DNA from: Acidobacteriaceae bacterium | GTDB taxonomy: Bacteria > Acidobacteriota > Terriglobia > Bryobacterales > Bryobacteraceae | Direction: 5' to 3' | DNA: 64,000 nucleotides | Assembly (NCBI GenBank): GCA_020247055.1 | Contig: JADCJL010000190.1 | Span: 1 to 64,000, forward strand | In this document: one piece after another, positions 33,285 through 41,832 of the stretch | How positions within the stretch are numbered: position 1 is the stretch's first letter | Layout: the number at the start of each line of letters is the position of its first letter | Made by a program: the position numbers and the translations under genes | The notes under the pieces: model-generated | The model's input: the letters and a program-made list of their open reading frames with translations, nothing else | What the model was told of the DNA's origin: nothing | Databases searched by the model: none

Positions 33285-33506
33285 AGCCTGCAGGTCGGCA
33301 TCGCGCCAGGCGCTGATCTTCAAGCGGCGGCACACCCAGCACAGGTCCTCTCCGGCGTGGGCGCCGGAGAGCACCGTCACCTCGCCGCCGCAGACTTCAC
33401 ATTTGCGGACGGGAACCGCCCGGTCGGCCCCGGCGCTGCGCCGGGCTTCGGCCAGCAGGGCAGGATCGACGACCGGTGCTTCTTTGGCGGGTGTCTTACG
33501 TTTCAT
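33267..33506 (-). CDS. 79-residue zinc-ribbon protein
   Basis: From the ATG at 33506 the protein begins MKRKTPAKEAPVV and carries two CxxC knuckles, CEVCGG and CWVCRRLK, about 18 residues apart, which would bind one zinc. The longer frame to 33731 lies antisense-like over the next small gene. Its end overlaps the convergent ornithine cyclodeaminase-family gene by 18 nt. No function is known; such mini ribbons often resemble TraR/DksA-type or ribosome-linked fingers. Confidence 0.6.
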   Translation of the reverse strand: MKRKTPAKEAPVVDPALLAEARRSAGADRAVPVRKCEVCGGEVTVLSGAHAGEDLCWVCRRLKISAWRDADLQASTGGE

Positions 33507-33552
33507 GGATAGTTTCAGAATAGCGCACCGCCGGTAGAGCGCATAGGGGCGA

Positions 33553-33759
33553 TCAGGCCGTGACGAGACCGCCGCTGTAGACTTCGAGCACGTAGCCGGA
33601 GTCAAGACTACCGGAACAGCGCGGGCAGCGCTGACCGGGCCTCGTTTTCCGGGCGGTTCCCTGTTTGAGAACCGTCGCCTCGACCCGATGGGTACACATG
33701 TAGCAGTGGACCCGGCCGGGCAGCTCCTCAACCGGGAGATTGTTGGTCAATTTCATCAT
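33553..33759 (-). CDS. 68-residue zinc-ribbon protein
   Basis: From the ATG at 33759 (or 33756) with a Shine-Dalgarno AGGAAGGAG upstream. CYMC and CPRC, about 26 residues apart, form a zinc-ribbon. The middle is basic (RKTRPGQR). It lies 46 nt before another mini zinc-ribbon gene on the same strand, so the two probably form a small transcription unit. Function unknown. Confidence 0.6.
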   Translation of the reverse strand: MMKLTNNLPVEELPGRVHCYMCTHRVEATVLKQGTARKTRPGQRCPRCSGSLDSGYVLEVYSGGLVTA

Positions 33760-33820
33760 TCCTCTCCTTCCTCCTCTCGAGACGTATCGTCTGCCGAGCG
33801 GGATTCGGGAGAGGAAAAAT

Positions 33821-36800
33821 TCAGTCGCCGGTGGCTCCCGCCGGGGCGTTGACCGGCTTGGTGCGACGGCCGGAAACCCAGGCTTTCGCCGATTCGACAA
33901 GGTCGTAGCCGACCGGCACCACGAGCAGCGTCAGCAGCAGGCACAGGGTCTGCCCGCCGATGATGGTAATGGCGATGGCCGACCGCTGGGAGGCGCCGGA
34001 ACCCGTTCCGAACGCCGTCGGCAGCAGGCCGGCGACGATGGCGAAGGTGGTCATGAGAATGGGCCGGAGGCGGACGCGGTTGGCTTCGACGATGGCGTGG
34101 GTGAGCGCTTTGCCTTCGTCGCGAAGCCGGTTCATGTAGTCAATCTGCAGAATGCCGTTCTTCTTGACGATGCCGAGCAGCAGCAGCACGCCGAGGGCGC
34201 TGAACAGGTTCAGCGTCCGGCCGGTGGCGATGAGGCTCAGCAGCGCGAAGGGAATCGACAGCGGCAGGGTGGTCAGGATGATGAACGGATGGATGAGGCT
34301 TTCAAACTGCGCGGCCAGCACCATATACATGAAGATGCTCGCCAGACCAATGGCCATGAGCATGTTGGTGGTGGTCTCTTCGAGGATCTTCACCTGGCCC
34401 GAGAACTTCACGGTGTAGCCCATGGGCAGTTCGAGTTCGCGGAAGACCCGCTGGGCGGCCGAGGCCGCTTCGCCGAGCGAGGCGCCCTTGGCGACGTTGC
34501 CGTACATGGAGACGCCGAACTGGCGGGCGTAGCGGTCGATCCGGCTCGGTCCGAGGCCGTGTTCGAGTTTAGCGATGGAGTCGAGGCGAATGAGCCCCTG
34601 GCGGGAACTCGGAATCAGCAGGCGGCCGAGCGCTTCCGGGTTGTCGCGCTGCGCCGGATTAAGGCGCATCATGACCGGGTACTGCTCAGAGCCCTCTTTG
34701 AAGGTCGAGATCTGGTCCTCGCCCGACATCAGCAGGCGGACCGCGCCAGCCACGTCGGCCACGCGGACGCCGAGGTCGCTCGCCAGTTGGCGGTCGATAT
34801 CGACCTGCAGTTCGGGGTTATTGAGGTTGAGATTGACCTTGACGTCGGTGATGACGGGCTCTTTGAGGAGGGCCGCGTTGGCCTCCTTGCCGATGGCCAC
34901 CAGCCGGCGGATATCCGGCCCGAGCACCATGGCGCGGATGGGGGCGAAGGTGTCACGGCCGCCGAGGACGTTCGGGTAGGTGATGCGCGGCCGGGCCGAG
35001 GCGAACTCGGCGGCGGCGGCGCGGACCTGATTGCCGATCTCGAGAATCGGACCGCGCTTTTCGGGGGCGTCGAGCAGCACGGTGATGAAGGCCATGGTGA
35101 CGCGGGACATCATCGTGGAACTCTGCGGGACGACCGCGATGACACCCGGCACTTTTTCAATCTTTTTGGCAATCGCCAGCGCCGTGCGTTCGGTGGCCAT
35201 GAGCGAGGCCCCCTCGGGTAGCTCGATGAACATGCCGAGTTCGCTCTGGTCTTCCTGCGGCATCCAGTCGCGGCCGATGGCCTGGTAGATGGGATAGGTG
35301 GAGGCCAGGACGGCCAGGGCGGCCAGGACGACGAGGGCGCGGTGACGTAGCGACCAATGGAGCAGCGCGGTGTACGGTTTATCGAACATCGAATAGTGAT
35401 GCTCGACGGCCTTTTTGCCGCCTTCGGGCTTCGGCTTGCGTTTGAGCAGCCGGGCCGACAGGGCCGGGGTAACCGTGAAGGCGACCAGCATGGAGACGAG
35501 AATCGAGATCGACATCGTCCAGCCGAACTGGTTCAGGTATTTCTTCGCGTAGCCGGAGATGAAGGCGATGGGGACGAAGACGATGACCAGCGAGATGGTG
35601 GTGGCGACAACGGCGAGGGTGATCTCGTGCGTGGCGTGAATGGTGGCTTCAAGAATGGGCAGGTCGTATTCATCGAGGTGGCGATGGATGTTCTCGATGA
35701 CGATGATGGCGTCGTCGATGACAATGCCGACGGCGAGGGTAAGGCCGAGCAGGGTCATCGAGTTGAGGGTGTAGTCGAGACCCTTCATGACGGTGAAGGT
35801 GGCGAGGATGGAGGTGGGAATGGCGATGAAGCTGATGAGCACCGTGCGCCAGTCGCGGATGAACAGGAACACGATGAAGCCGGCGAGGAAGCTGCCCAGG
35901 ACGAGATGCTCTTCGAGCGCCTCGACCGAGTTGCGGATGTAGGTGGCCTGCTCCTTGACCATGTCCATGTGCACGCCGCTCGGCAGGGATTCATTGACGA
36001 GCTTCATCTTGGCGAGGATGCCGTCGACGATCTTGACGGTGTTCATACCGATCTGGCGGCGGATTTCGAGCACGACGGCGGGTTTGCCCTTGAAGTAGGC
36101 AAACGACCGGCGTTCGCTGTTGGAATCTTCGACCGAGGCGACGTCGCGGATGCGGATGGGCGAACCGTTGACGTTCTTGATAATGATGTCGCTGAACTCG
36201 GAGACCTTCTCGAGGCGGCCGAGGGTGCGGACGCCCATCTCGGCGGTGCCGCGGACGATGCGGCCGCCGGGGGTTTCGACGTTTTCGCTGCGCAGGGCCC
36301 GTTCGACCTCCTGGGCGCTGATGTTGTACCCGTTCATCTTGTCGATGTCGAGGAAGACGTTTACCTGGCGGGTCTGGCCGCCGGAAAGGTCGATCTGGCC
36401 GACGCCATCGATGGTTTCAAAGGCGCGGCGGATCTGCTTGTCGGCGATTTCGGTCAGCTCGCGGGTGGTGCGGTTGCCGCTGACGGCGAGGGTAACAATC
36501 GGGTCGCTGTCCGGATCGGATTTGGTGACGGTGGGCGGCAGGACGTTGGGCGGGAGTTTCCGCATGGCGGCCGAGACCTTTTCGCGGACGTCTTCGACGG
36601 CCTCGCCGATGTCCCGCTCGAGGACGAAGGTGATGGTGAGGTAGGCGCTGCCCTCCGAGATCATGGCCCGCATCTCTTCGATGCCGCTGACGGCGGCGAC
36701 GGTCTCTTCGAGCGGGAGGATGACCTGCGAGACGACCTCTTCGGGGCTGGCGCCCGGCAGCATCACGCGCACATTAACGGTGGCCGCGTCGGTTTTAGGA

Positions 36801-36910
36801 AACAGGTCCACACCGAGATCGAGAAAGCTGAACACGCCCAGGATCACGAGGAACATGATCAGCATGAAGGCGAAGACCGGACGGCGAACGCAAATTTCAG
36901 AAAGACTCAC
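33821..36910 (-). CDS. RND family efflux transporter permease (AcrB-like)
   Basis: A 1029-residue inner-membrane pump with twelve membrane segments and two large periplasmic loops. The N-terminus is SLSEICVRRPVFAFMLIM, and the proton-relay pair lies in VGIVIDDAIIVIENIHRH. The permease would export drugs or lipids as a trimer with a membrane-fusion protein and an outer-membrane channel, neither of which is adjacent. The GTG start at 36910 has Shine-Dalgarno AAGGAG 6 nt upstream. It is divergent from fabD. Confidence 0.95.
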   Translation of the reverse strand: MSLSEICVRRPVFAFMLIMFLVILGVFSFLDLGVDLFPKTDAATVNVRVMLPGASPEEVVSQVILPLEETVAAVSGIEEMRAMISEGSAYLTITFVLERDIGEAVEDVREKVSAAMRKLPPNVLPPTVTKSDPDSDPIVTLAVSGNRTTRELTEIADKQIRRAFETIDGVGQIDLSGGQTRQVNVFLDIDKMNGYNISAQEVERALRSENVETPGGRIVRGTAEMGVRTLGRLEKVSEFSDIIIKNVNGSPIRIRDVASVEDSNSERRSFAYFKGKPAVVLEIRRQIGMNTVKIVDGILAKMKLVNESLPSGVHMDMVKEQATYIRNSVEALEEHLVLGSFLAGFIVFLFIRDWRTVLISFIAIPTSILATFTVMKGLDYTLNSMTLLGLTLAVGIVIDDAIIVIENIHRHLDEYDLPILEATIHATHEITLAVVATTISLVIVFVPIAFISGYAKKYLNQFGWTMSISILVSMLVAFTVTPALSARLLKRKPKPEGGKKAVEHHYSMFDKPYTALLHWSLRHRALVVLAALAVLASTYPIYQAIGRDWMPQEDQSELGMFIELPEGASLMATERTALAIAKKIEKVPGVIAVVPQSSTMMSRVTMAFITVLLDAPEKRGPILEIGNQVRAAAAEFASARPRITYPNVLGGRDTFAPIRAMVLGPDIRRLVAIGKEANAALLKEPVITDVKVNLNLNNPELQVDIDRQLASDLGVRVADVAGAVRLLMSGEDQISTFKEGSEQYPVMMRLNPAQRDNPEALGRLLIPSSRQGLIRLDSIAKLEHGLGPSRIDRYARQFGVSMYGNVAKGASLGEAASAAQRVFRELELPMGYTVKFSGQVKILEETTTNMLMAIGLASIFMYMVLAAQFESLIHPFIILTTLPLSIPFALLSLIATGRTLNLFSALGVLLLLGIVKKNGILQIDYMNRLRDEGKALTHAIVEANRVRLRPILMTTFAIVAGLLPTAFGTGSGASQRSAIAITIIGGQTLCLLLTLLVVPVGYDLVESAKAWVSGRRTKPVNAPAGATGD

Positions 36911-36962
36911 GCAAAACTCCTTACTCCCCCCGCAGGGTATCAGATTCTCAAGACAGGCAGGT

Positions 36963-36968
36963 TACACT
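36963..36968 (+). promoter_or_regulatory. -10 candidate TACACT of fabD
   Basis: TACACT lies 9 nt before the ATG at 36978 and there is no Shine-Dalgarno sequence, so the fabD mRNA has at most a few nucleotides of leader. Confidence 0.45.
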
Positions 36969-36977
36969 GATGATTTC

Positions 36978-37913
36978 ATGGCAACGACAGCATTTCTTTT
37001 TCCCGGGCAGGGCTCCCAGTTTGCCGGCATGGGCAAGAGCCTGGCCGAACAGTATCCGGCGGCGCGGGCGGTTTTTGCTGAGGCGGACGAGGCGCTGGGC
37101 TTCTCCCTGAGCCGCCTCTGTTTTGAGGGACCGGAAGAGGACCTCAAGAAGACGGAAAATACCCAGCCGGCGTTACTCACCGTGTCGATTGCCGCGCATT
37201 CCGTTTTGGCGGCCGAGGGGGTACGGGCCGATTTCGTGGCGGGGCACAGTTTAGGAGAGTACTCGGCGCTGGTGGCGGCCGGGGCGCTGCGGTTTGCCGA
37301 TGCGGTGCGACTGGTGCGGCAGCGGGGGCGGTACATGCAGGAAGCGGTGCCGGAGGGGGTGGGCGCGATGGCGGCGCTGTTGCGGCTGCCCGAAGGCGCG
37401 CTGGACGGGATTCTCGAGCGGGCAGCCGAGGGCGAGGTGGTTTCGGCGGCGAACCTGAACTCGCCGGATCAGGTGGTAATTGCCGGGCACGCCGGGGCGG
37501 TGGAGCGGGCGATGAATCTGGCGCGGGAGGCGGGCGCCCGGCGGGTGGTGGCGCTGCCGGTGAGCGCGCCTTTCCACTGCGCGTTGATGCGGCCGGCGCA
37601 GGAGCGTCTGGCGGTAGACCTGGCGGCGACGGCGTTTGCCGATCTGGCGGTGCCGCTCGTGCAGAACGTGACAGCGGAGTTGACGACGAGCGGCGAGGCG
37701 GCGCGGGCCGGGTTGGTGGAGCAGGTGCCGGGGACGGTGCGGTGGACGGAGTCCATGCAGCGGTTGATCGGGGCGGGGGTGACGCGGTGGGTGGAGGTGG
37801 GCGCGGGGGGCGTGCTGAGCGGACTGCTCCGGAATATTGACGCCAACCACAAGGCGGCGCGTTTTGGCGAGGCGGCGGAGTGGGAGACGGCCCGGGCGTA
37901 TCTGGCCGGATGA
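36978..37913 (+). CDS. fabD: malonyl-CoA--acyl carrier protein transacylase
   Basis: A 311-residue enzyme that loads malonate onto acyl carrier protein for fatty-acid synthesis. It has the start FLFPGQGSQFAGMG, the nucleophile S91 in GHSLGEYSA, the arginine in RLVRQRGRYMQ and H200 in PVSAPFHCALM. The start ATG at 36978 gives the normal N-terminus; the frame extends upstream to 36663 only over the divergent gene. Unusually, no other fab gene is adjacent. The 235 nt after it (37914-38148) show no recognisable gene. Confidence 0.96.
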   Translation: MATTAFLFPGQGSQFAGMGKSLAEQYPAARAVFAEADEALGFSLSRLCFEGPEEDLKKTENTQPALLTVSIAAHSVLAAEGVRADFVAGHSLGEYSALVAAGALRFADAVRLVRQRGRYMQEAVPEGVGAMAALLRLPEGALDGILERAAEGEVVSAANLNSPDQVVIAGHAGAVERAMNLAREAGARRVVALPVSAPFHCALMRPAQERLAVDLAATAFADLAVPLVQNVTAELTTSGEAARAGLVEQVPGTVRWTESMQRLIGAGVTRWVEVGAGGVLSGLLRNIDANHKAARFGEAAEWETARAYLAG

Positions 37914-38136
37914 GCGGGACGGCGTTTGGCGAGCGCACCGGCGGCCGGGGGAGCGGGCGGGGTCGAGACCGTGCAGTGGCAGCCGGCCCTCGGGAGGTTG
38001 CGACGCCGATGCGGGCGGGGGGCGCGGGGGATTTCGCGGCAGATCCGCCGATTGGTGAAGGCGGCGGCGGTTTGCGGACCATGCGGACCCCGCGGCCGAA
38101 AACCGAGGCGGAGTGTCTGCCGGAGCGAGGATTGGG

Positions 38137-38142
38137 TATGCT
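38137..38142 (+). promoter_or_regulatory. leaderless -10 element TATGCT
   Basis: TATGCT is exactly 6 nt upstream of the ATG at 38149 and no ribosome-binding site is present. Confidence 0.5.
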
Positions 38143-38148
38143 ATCCGG

Positions 38149-39861
38149 ATGCGCCGCCGTGACCTGCTACCGCTTCCCCTAACCGCGCTTCTGGCGCGGG
38201 CCGAACAGTACGTCTACACGCCGGACTCCTCCCGCCAGCCCAATGTTCCGCGGGGCACGGTGACGGCGCATACGCTCGCGACGAGCAAGGTTTATCCGGG
38301 CACGACCCATGAGTATTGGGTGTACGTCCCGGCCCAGTACAACGCCGCGACCCCCGCGGCCGTGATGTTCTTTCAGGACGGGCGGACGTTCGTCAATGAG
38401 GCGGGCGCGTTTCGGGTGCCGGTGGTGTTTGACAACCTGATCCATAAAGGCGAGATGCCGGTGACGATCGCCATCCTGATCAACCCCGGCACGCTGCCGC
38501 CGCTCGGGGCCGACCAGCAGCCGCGCTTTCACCGCAGCCATGAGTACGATGCCGTCACGCCGCTCTATGCGCGCTTTCTCATCGAAGATATGCTGCCGTT
38601 GGTGGGACAAGCCTACAACCTGACCCGGGACCCGAACCTGCGGGCGATCTCCGGATCGTCGTCGGGCGGCAACTGCAGCGTGAACGCGGCATGGGAGCGG
38701 CCGGATGCGTTCCGGCGGGTGTTGAGCTTTATCGCCGGGTTTACGCACCAGCGGGGGGCGCTGATTCTGCCGTCGCAGGTCCGTAAGTTCGAGGGCAAGC
38801 CGCTGCGGATCTTTCTGCAGGACGGCACGGGCGACGTAAACATCCAGAGCAACCAGGACATGATTGCCGCGCTCGAGCAAGGGGGCTATGACGCCAAGCT
38901 GGTGGTGGGCAGCGAGGGACACAACTCCAAGCACGGCGGACCGCTGCTGCCGGAGGCGCTGCGGTGGGTGTGGCGGGACTGGAAGACGCCGATCGCCAAG
39001 CCGCTGAAGTCGTTCGCGTCGCGGTTCGTGGACCAGGCCAAGGAGTGGCAGCCGGTTGCGGGCGGAAACCGGGGACCGTCAAGCCTGGCGGTGGACGGGA
39101 GCGGTAACGTGTACTTTGCCGATGCTGCAAAAGGATGCCTGAGCCGGATCGACCACGCGAGCGGGGCGGTGACGGTGTTCCGCGCGGGCGCGACGGCGAC
39201 GAGTGTGATGTTCGGGCCGGACGGCCGGCTGTATGCGGCGCAGCCGGCACGGCGCCGGATTGTGGCGTACGACGCACAGGGCCGGGAAACGGTGGTGGCC
39301 GCCGGGGTGGCGGCGCAGCACCTGGCCGTGGCGCCGACGGGGGCGATTTACTGTACGGAACCGGGCGGGCGGCGGGTGTGGCGGGTGGACCCGCGGGGCG
39401 GCAAGCAGGTGGTGCATGAGGGGATGGTGGAGCCGGCAGGGGTGCGCCTGTCGCCGGACCATTCGCTGCTGCAGGTGGCGGACGCGGGAACGCGGTGGGT
39501 TTGGTCGTTTCAGATTCAGCCCGGGGGCGGGTTGGCCCACGGGATTCCGTTTCACCGGTTGGAGGTGGAAGATGAGGTGGCGGGGGGAGAGACGCGGACC
39601 GGGGCGGGGGAGTTTACCGTGGATAGCGAAGGGTTTCTGTACGTGGCGACCCGGCTGGGCCTGCAGGTGAGTGATCCGGCGGGACGTACGGCGGCGGTGC
39701 TGTTGAAGCCGGAGGGGAAGGCGCTGGGCAGCGCGGTGTTTGGCGGGACGGGGCTCGATACGCTGTACGTTTCGGCGGGGGACGGGATCTACCGGCGGCC
39801 GGCGAAGCGGACGGGGGTGTGGCCGTGGAAGGCGGTGAAGCCGCCGGTTCCACGGCTGTAG
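38149..39861 (+). CDS. exported esterase (enterochelin esterase-like) fused to SMP-30/gluconolactonase-like propeller
   Basis: A 570-residue protein with a Tat-like signal (MRRRDLLPLPLTALLARA). The first half (about 25-290) is an alpha/beta hydrolase of the EstD/Fes type: nucleophile in ISGSSSGGNC, acidic region LQDGTGDVNIQS and a histidine in GSEGHNSKHGG. The second half (about 310-560) is a beta-propeller with strands such as SSLAVDGSGNVYFAD, HLAVAPTGAIYCTEP and FTVDSEGFLYVATRLG, as in SMP-30/gluconolactonase proteins. The two domains could open a sugar lactone or ester and process the product, but no substrate is shown. Confidence 0.85.
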   Translation: MRRRDLLPLPLTALLARAEQYVYTPDSSRQPNVPRGTVTAHTLATSKVYPGTTHEYWVYVPAQYNAATPAAVMFFQDGRTFVNEAGAFRVPVVFDNLIHKGEMPVTIAILINPGTLPPLGADQQPRFHRSHEYDAVTPLYARFLIEDMLPLVGQAYNLTRDPNLRAISGSSSGGNCSVNAAWERPDAFRRVLSFIAGFTHQRGALILPSQVRKFEGKPLRIFLQDGTGDVNIQSNQDMIAALEQGGYDAKLVVGSEGHNSKHGGPLLPEALRWVWRDWKTPIAKPLKSFASRFVDQAKEWQPVAGGNRGPSSLAVDGSGNVYFADAAKGCLSRIDHASGAVTVFRAGATATSVMFGPDGRLYAAQPARRRIVAYDAQGRETVVAAGVAAQHLAVAPTGAIYCTEPGGRRVWRVDPRGGKQVVHEGMVEPAGVRLSPDHSLLQVADAGTRWVWSFQIQPGGGLAHGIPFHRLEVEDEVAGGETRTGAGEFTVDSEGFLYVATRLGLQVSDPAGRTAAVLLKPEGKALGSAVFGGTGLDTLYVSAGDGIYRRPAKRTGVWPWKAVKPPVPRL

Positions 39862-39894
39862 GGTGCTGGTCGCGGGACGGGGGGACGACCTTGG

Positions 39895-41748
39895 CTACTC
39901 CACGGTGACCGACTTGGCAAGGTTCCGCGGACGGTCCACGTCGCAACCGCGCGCTACCGCCGTGTAGTAGGCGAGCAGTTGGAGCGGCACAATCTCGAGC
40001 AGCGGCAGCAGCAGCTCCCGGGTAACCGGCACCGGGATCGTGTAATCGGCCAAGCGGCGAACCTCTTCGTCGTCGGGATTGCAGAGGGCGATCACCAGCC
40101 CGTCGCGGGCCTTCACCTCCTGCAGATTCGAGAGCGTCTTTTCGTAGCGTAGGCGCGAGGCGTCGTCTCGCGGGTCATAGGCGGCGAGGATCACCACGGG
40201 GAGGTCGGCGTCGATCAACGCGTTGGGACCGTGCTTCATCTCGCCGGCCGGGTACCCCTCGGCGTGGATGTAACTGATCTCCTTGAGCTTGAGCGCACCC
40301 TCGAGCGCAATGGGAAAATGCACTCCGCGGCCGAGAAACAGGCAGTCGCTGGCCGGAGCGAGCACGCCGGCCAGCTCCTCGCACCGCGGGGCGGTCCCCA
40401 ACACCTCCTGCAGCTGTACCGGAAGCCGCGTCAGTTCGGCAGCCAGCTCCCGGGCTTCCGCCTCGGCGAGCCAGCCACGAAGCCGGCCCAGATGCAGGGC
40501 CAACAGGAGAAAAGCGGTCACCTGCGAGCTAAAGGCTTTGGTCGAGGCGACGCCGATCTCCGGCCCGGCGTGGGTTAACAGGCAGCCATCGGCCTCGCGC
40601 GTGAGCATCGACCCGGCCACGTTGCAGATCGCCAGCGTGAGTGCGCCCCGCCGCTGGGCCTCGCGCAGCGCCGCCAGCGTATCCGCGGTTTCGCCCGACT
40701 GCGAAACCGCCACCACCAGGGTCCCCTCCTCGAGGATCGGATCCCGGTAGCGAAACTCGCTGCCGTAGTCGACCTCCACCGGCAGGCGAGCCAGCTTTTC
40801 GATCATGAATTTCCCGGCCAGCGCCGCATGCCAGCTGGTGCCGCAGGCGACAATCCGGACCTGCCGGCAGCCCCGCAGCTGCTCGCCGGTAAGGCCCATT
40901 TCCTCGAGCTGCAAATCGCCCGATTCCGGCCCGATGCGGCCGATAAAGGTATCGCGCACCGCCTGCGGCTGCTCGAAGATCTCCTTGAGCATGAAGTGCG
41001 CATAGCCGCCCTTCTCCGCCATGGCAGGGTCCCAGGCGATCCGGGTCGGCTTCCAGGAGACCGGCGCCCCCGCGCGGTCGGCGATCTGCACCGCCTCGGG
41101 GGTCAGGACGGCCACATCGCCGTCGCGAAGGAAAAACAGATCGCGGGTGCGCGAGAGCAGCGCGGGCACGTCAGAGGCGACCAGAAACTCCTCCTCGCCC
41201 ACCCCGATGACCACGGGCGGGCCCGAACGCGCCGCCACAATCTTACCCGGATCCGAGCGCGCCAGCACGGCCAGCGCAAACACTCCCTGCAAACGCGCCA
41301 CCGCCTCGCGCACCGCCTCTTCGAGATTCCCTCGCAGATACTTTTCCACTAAGTGCGCCACAACCTCGGTGTCCGTCTCGGTAACAAAGACGTGCCCGGC
41401 GGCCGCTAACTCCCGGCGTAGCGCCAGATAGTTTTCGACGATGCCGTTGTGCACAAGGACGACATCCCCGGCCGGCCCGGTGTGCGGGTGCGCGTTGCGT
41501 TCGGTGGGTCTGCCGTGCGTTGCCCACCGCGTGTGTCCGATGCCGTAGCGGCCCGCCACCGGCGACCGGCGCACCAAGTCTTCGAGATTACTCAACTTCC
41601 CGGCGGCGCGGCGCACCGCGAGCGTCCCGTCCTCATCGATCACCGCAATGCCCGCCGAGTCATAGCCGCGATACTCGAGGTGCCGCAAGCCGTCGAGCAG
41701 AATCGGCACCGTGGTCTGCTTGCCGATATATCCGATAATTCCACACAT
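39895..41748 (-). CDS. glmS: glutamine--fructose-6-phosphate aminotransferase (isomerising)
   Basis: A 617-residue enzyme that makes glucosamine-6-phosphate, the entry to UDP-GlcNAc for peptidoglycan and LPS. The N-terminal glutaminase uses C2 (MCGIIGYIG), with EYRGYDSAGIAV and HTRWATHGRPTERNAHPH (core HTRWATHG). Two SIS domains follow at about 290-425 and 460-600 (CGTSWHAALAGK, SQSGETADTLAAL), ending in the catalytic tail RNLAKSVTVE. The Shine-Dalgarno GGAGGAA lies 6 nt before the ATG. A terminator-like hairpin lies only about 33 nt upstream. Confidence 0.97.
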   Translation of the reverse strand: MCGIIGYIGKQTTVPILLDGLRHLEYRGYDSAGIAVIDEDGTLAVRRAAGKLSNLEDLVRRSPVAGRYGIGHTRWATHGRPTERNAHPHTGPAGDVVLVHNGIVENYLALRRELAAAGHVFVTETDTEVVAHLVEKYLRGNLEEAVREAVARLQGVFALAVLARSDPGKIVAARSGPPVVIGVGEEEFLVASDVPALLSRTRDLFFLRDGDVAVLTPEAVQIADRAGAPVSWKPTRIAWDPAMAEKGGYAHFMLKEIFEQPQAVRDTFIGRIGPESGDLQLEEMGLTGEQLRGCRQVRIVACGTSWHAALAGKFMIEKLARLPVEVDYGSEFRYRDPILEEGTLVVAVSQSGETADTLAALREAQRRGALTLAICNVAGSMLTREADGCLLTHAGPEIGVASTKAFSSQVTAFLLLALHLGRLRGWLAEAEARELAAELTRLPVQLQEVLGTAPRCEELAGVLAPASDCLFLGRGVHFPIALEGALKLKEISYIHAEGYPAGEMKHGPNALIDADLPVVILAAYDPRDDASRLRYEKTLSNLQEVKARDGLVIALCNPDDEEVRRLADYTIPVPVTRELLLPLLEIVPLQLLAYYTAVARGCDVDRPRNLAKSVTVE

Positions 41749-41780
41749 ATAAGTTCCTCCGCCTCAGGTTGCTATCTGCA

Positions 41781-41814
41781 TAAAAAAAGCGGCCGCCTCC
41801 CGGGAGGCGGCCGC
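41781..41814 (-). terminator. intrinsic terminator between the PEP-CTERM gene and glmS
   Basis: A 26 nt perfect palindrome (41789-41814, 13-bp arms) is followed on the minus strand by seven T residues (41788-41782). It ends the PEP-CTERM transcript. It is so close to glmS that little room is left for a separate glmS promoter. Confidence 0.88.
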
Positions 41815-41832
41815 GCCCATGGCCCGACCCGG

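Noticed and set aside
35357-36970. A 537-codon acidic frame opposite the RND pump gene
   Set aside because: Low-complexity D/G/E-rich translation, typical of the antisense frame of a membrane protein gene.
37914-38148. Overlapping short open frames after fabD
   Set aside because: Base composition is skewed and there is no ribosome-binding site or known motif; treated as intergenic.
41749-41820. A glmS ribozyme-type element upstream of glmS
   Set aside because: The space is too short and the known core is not present; only a terminator hairpin is seen.
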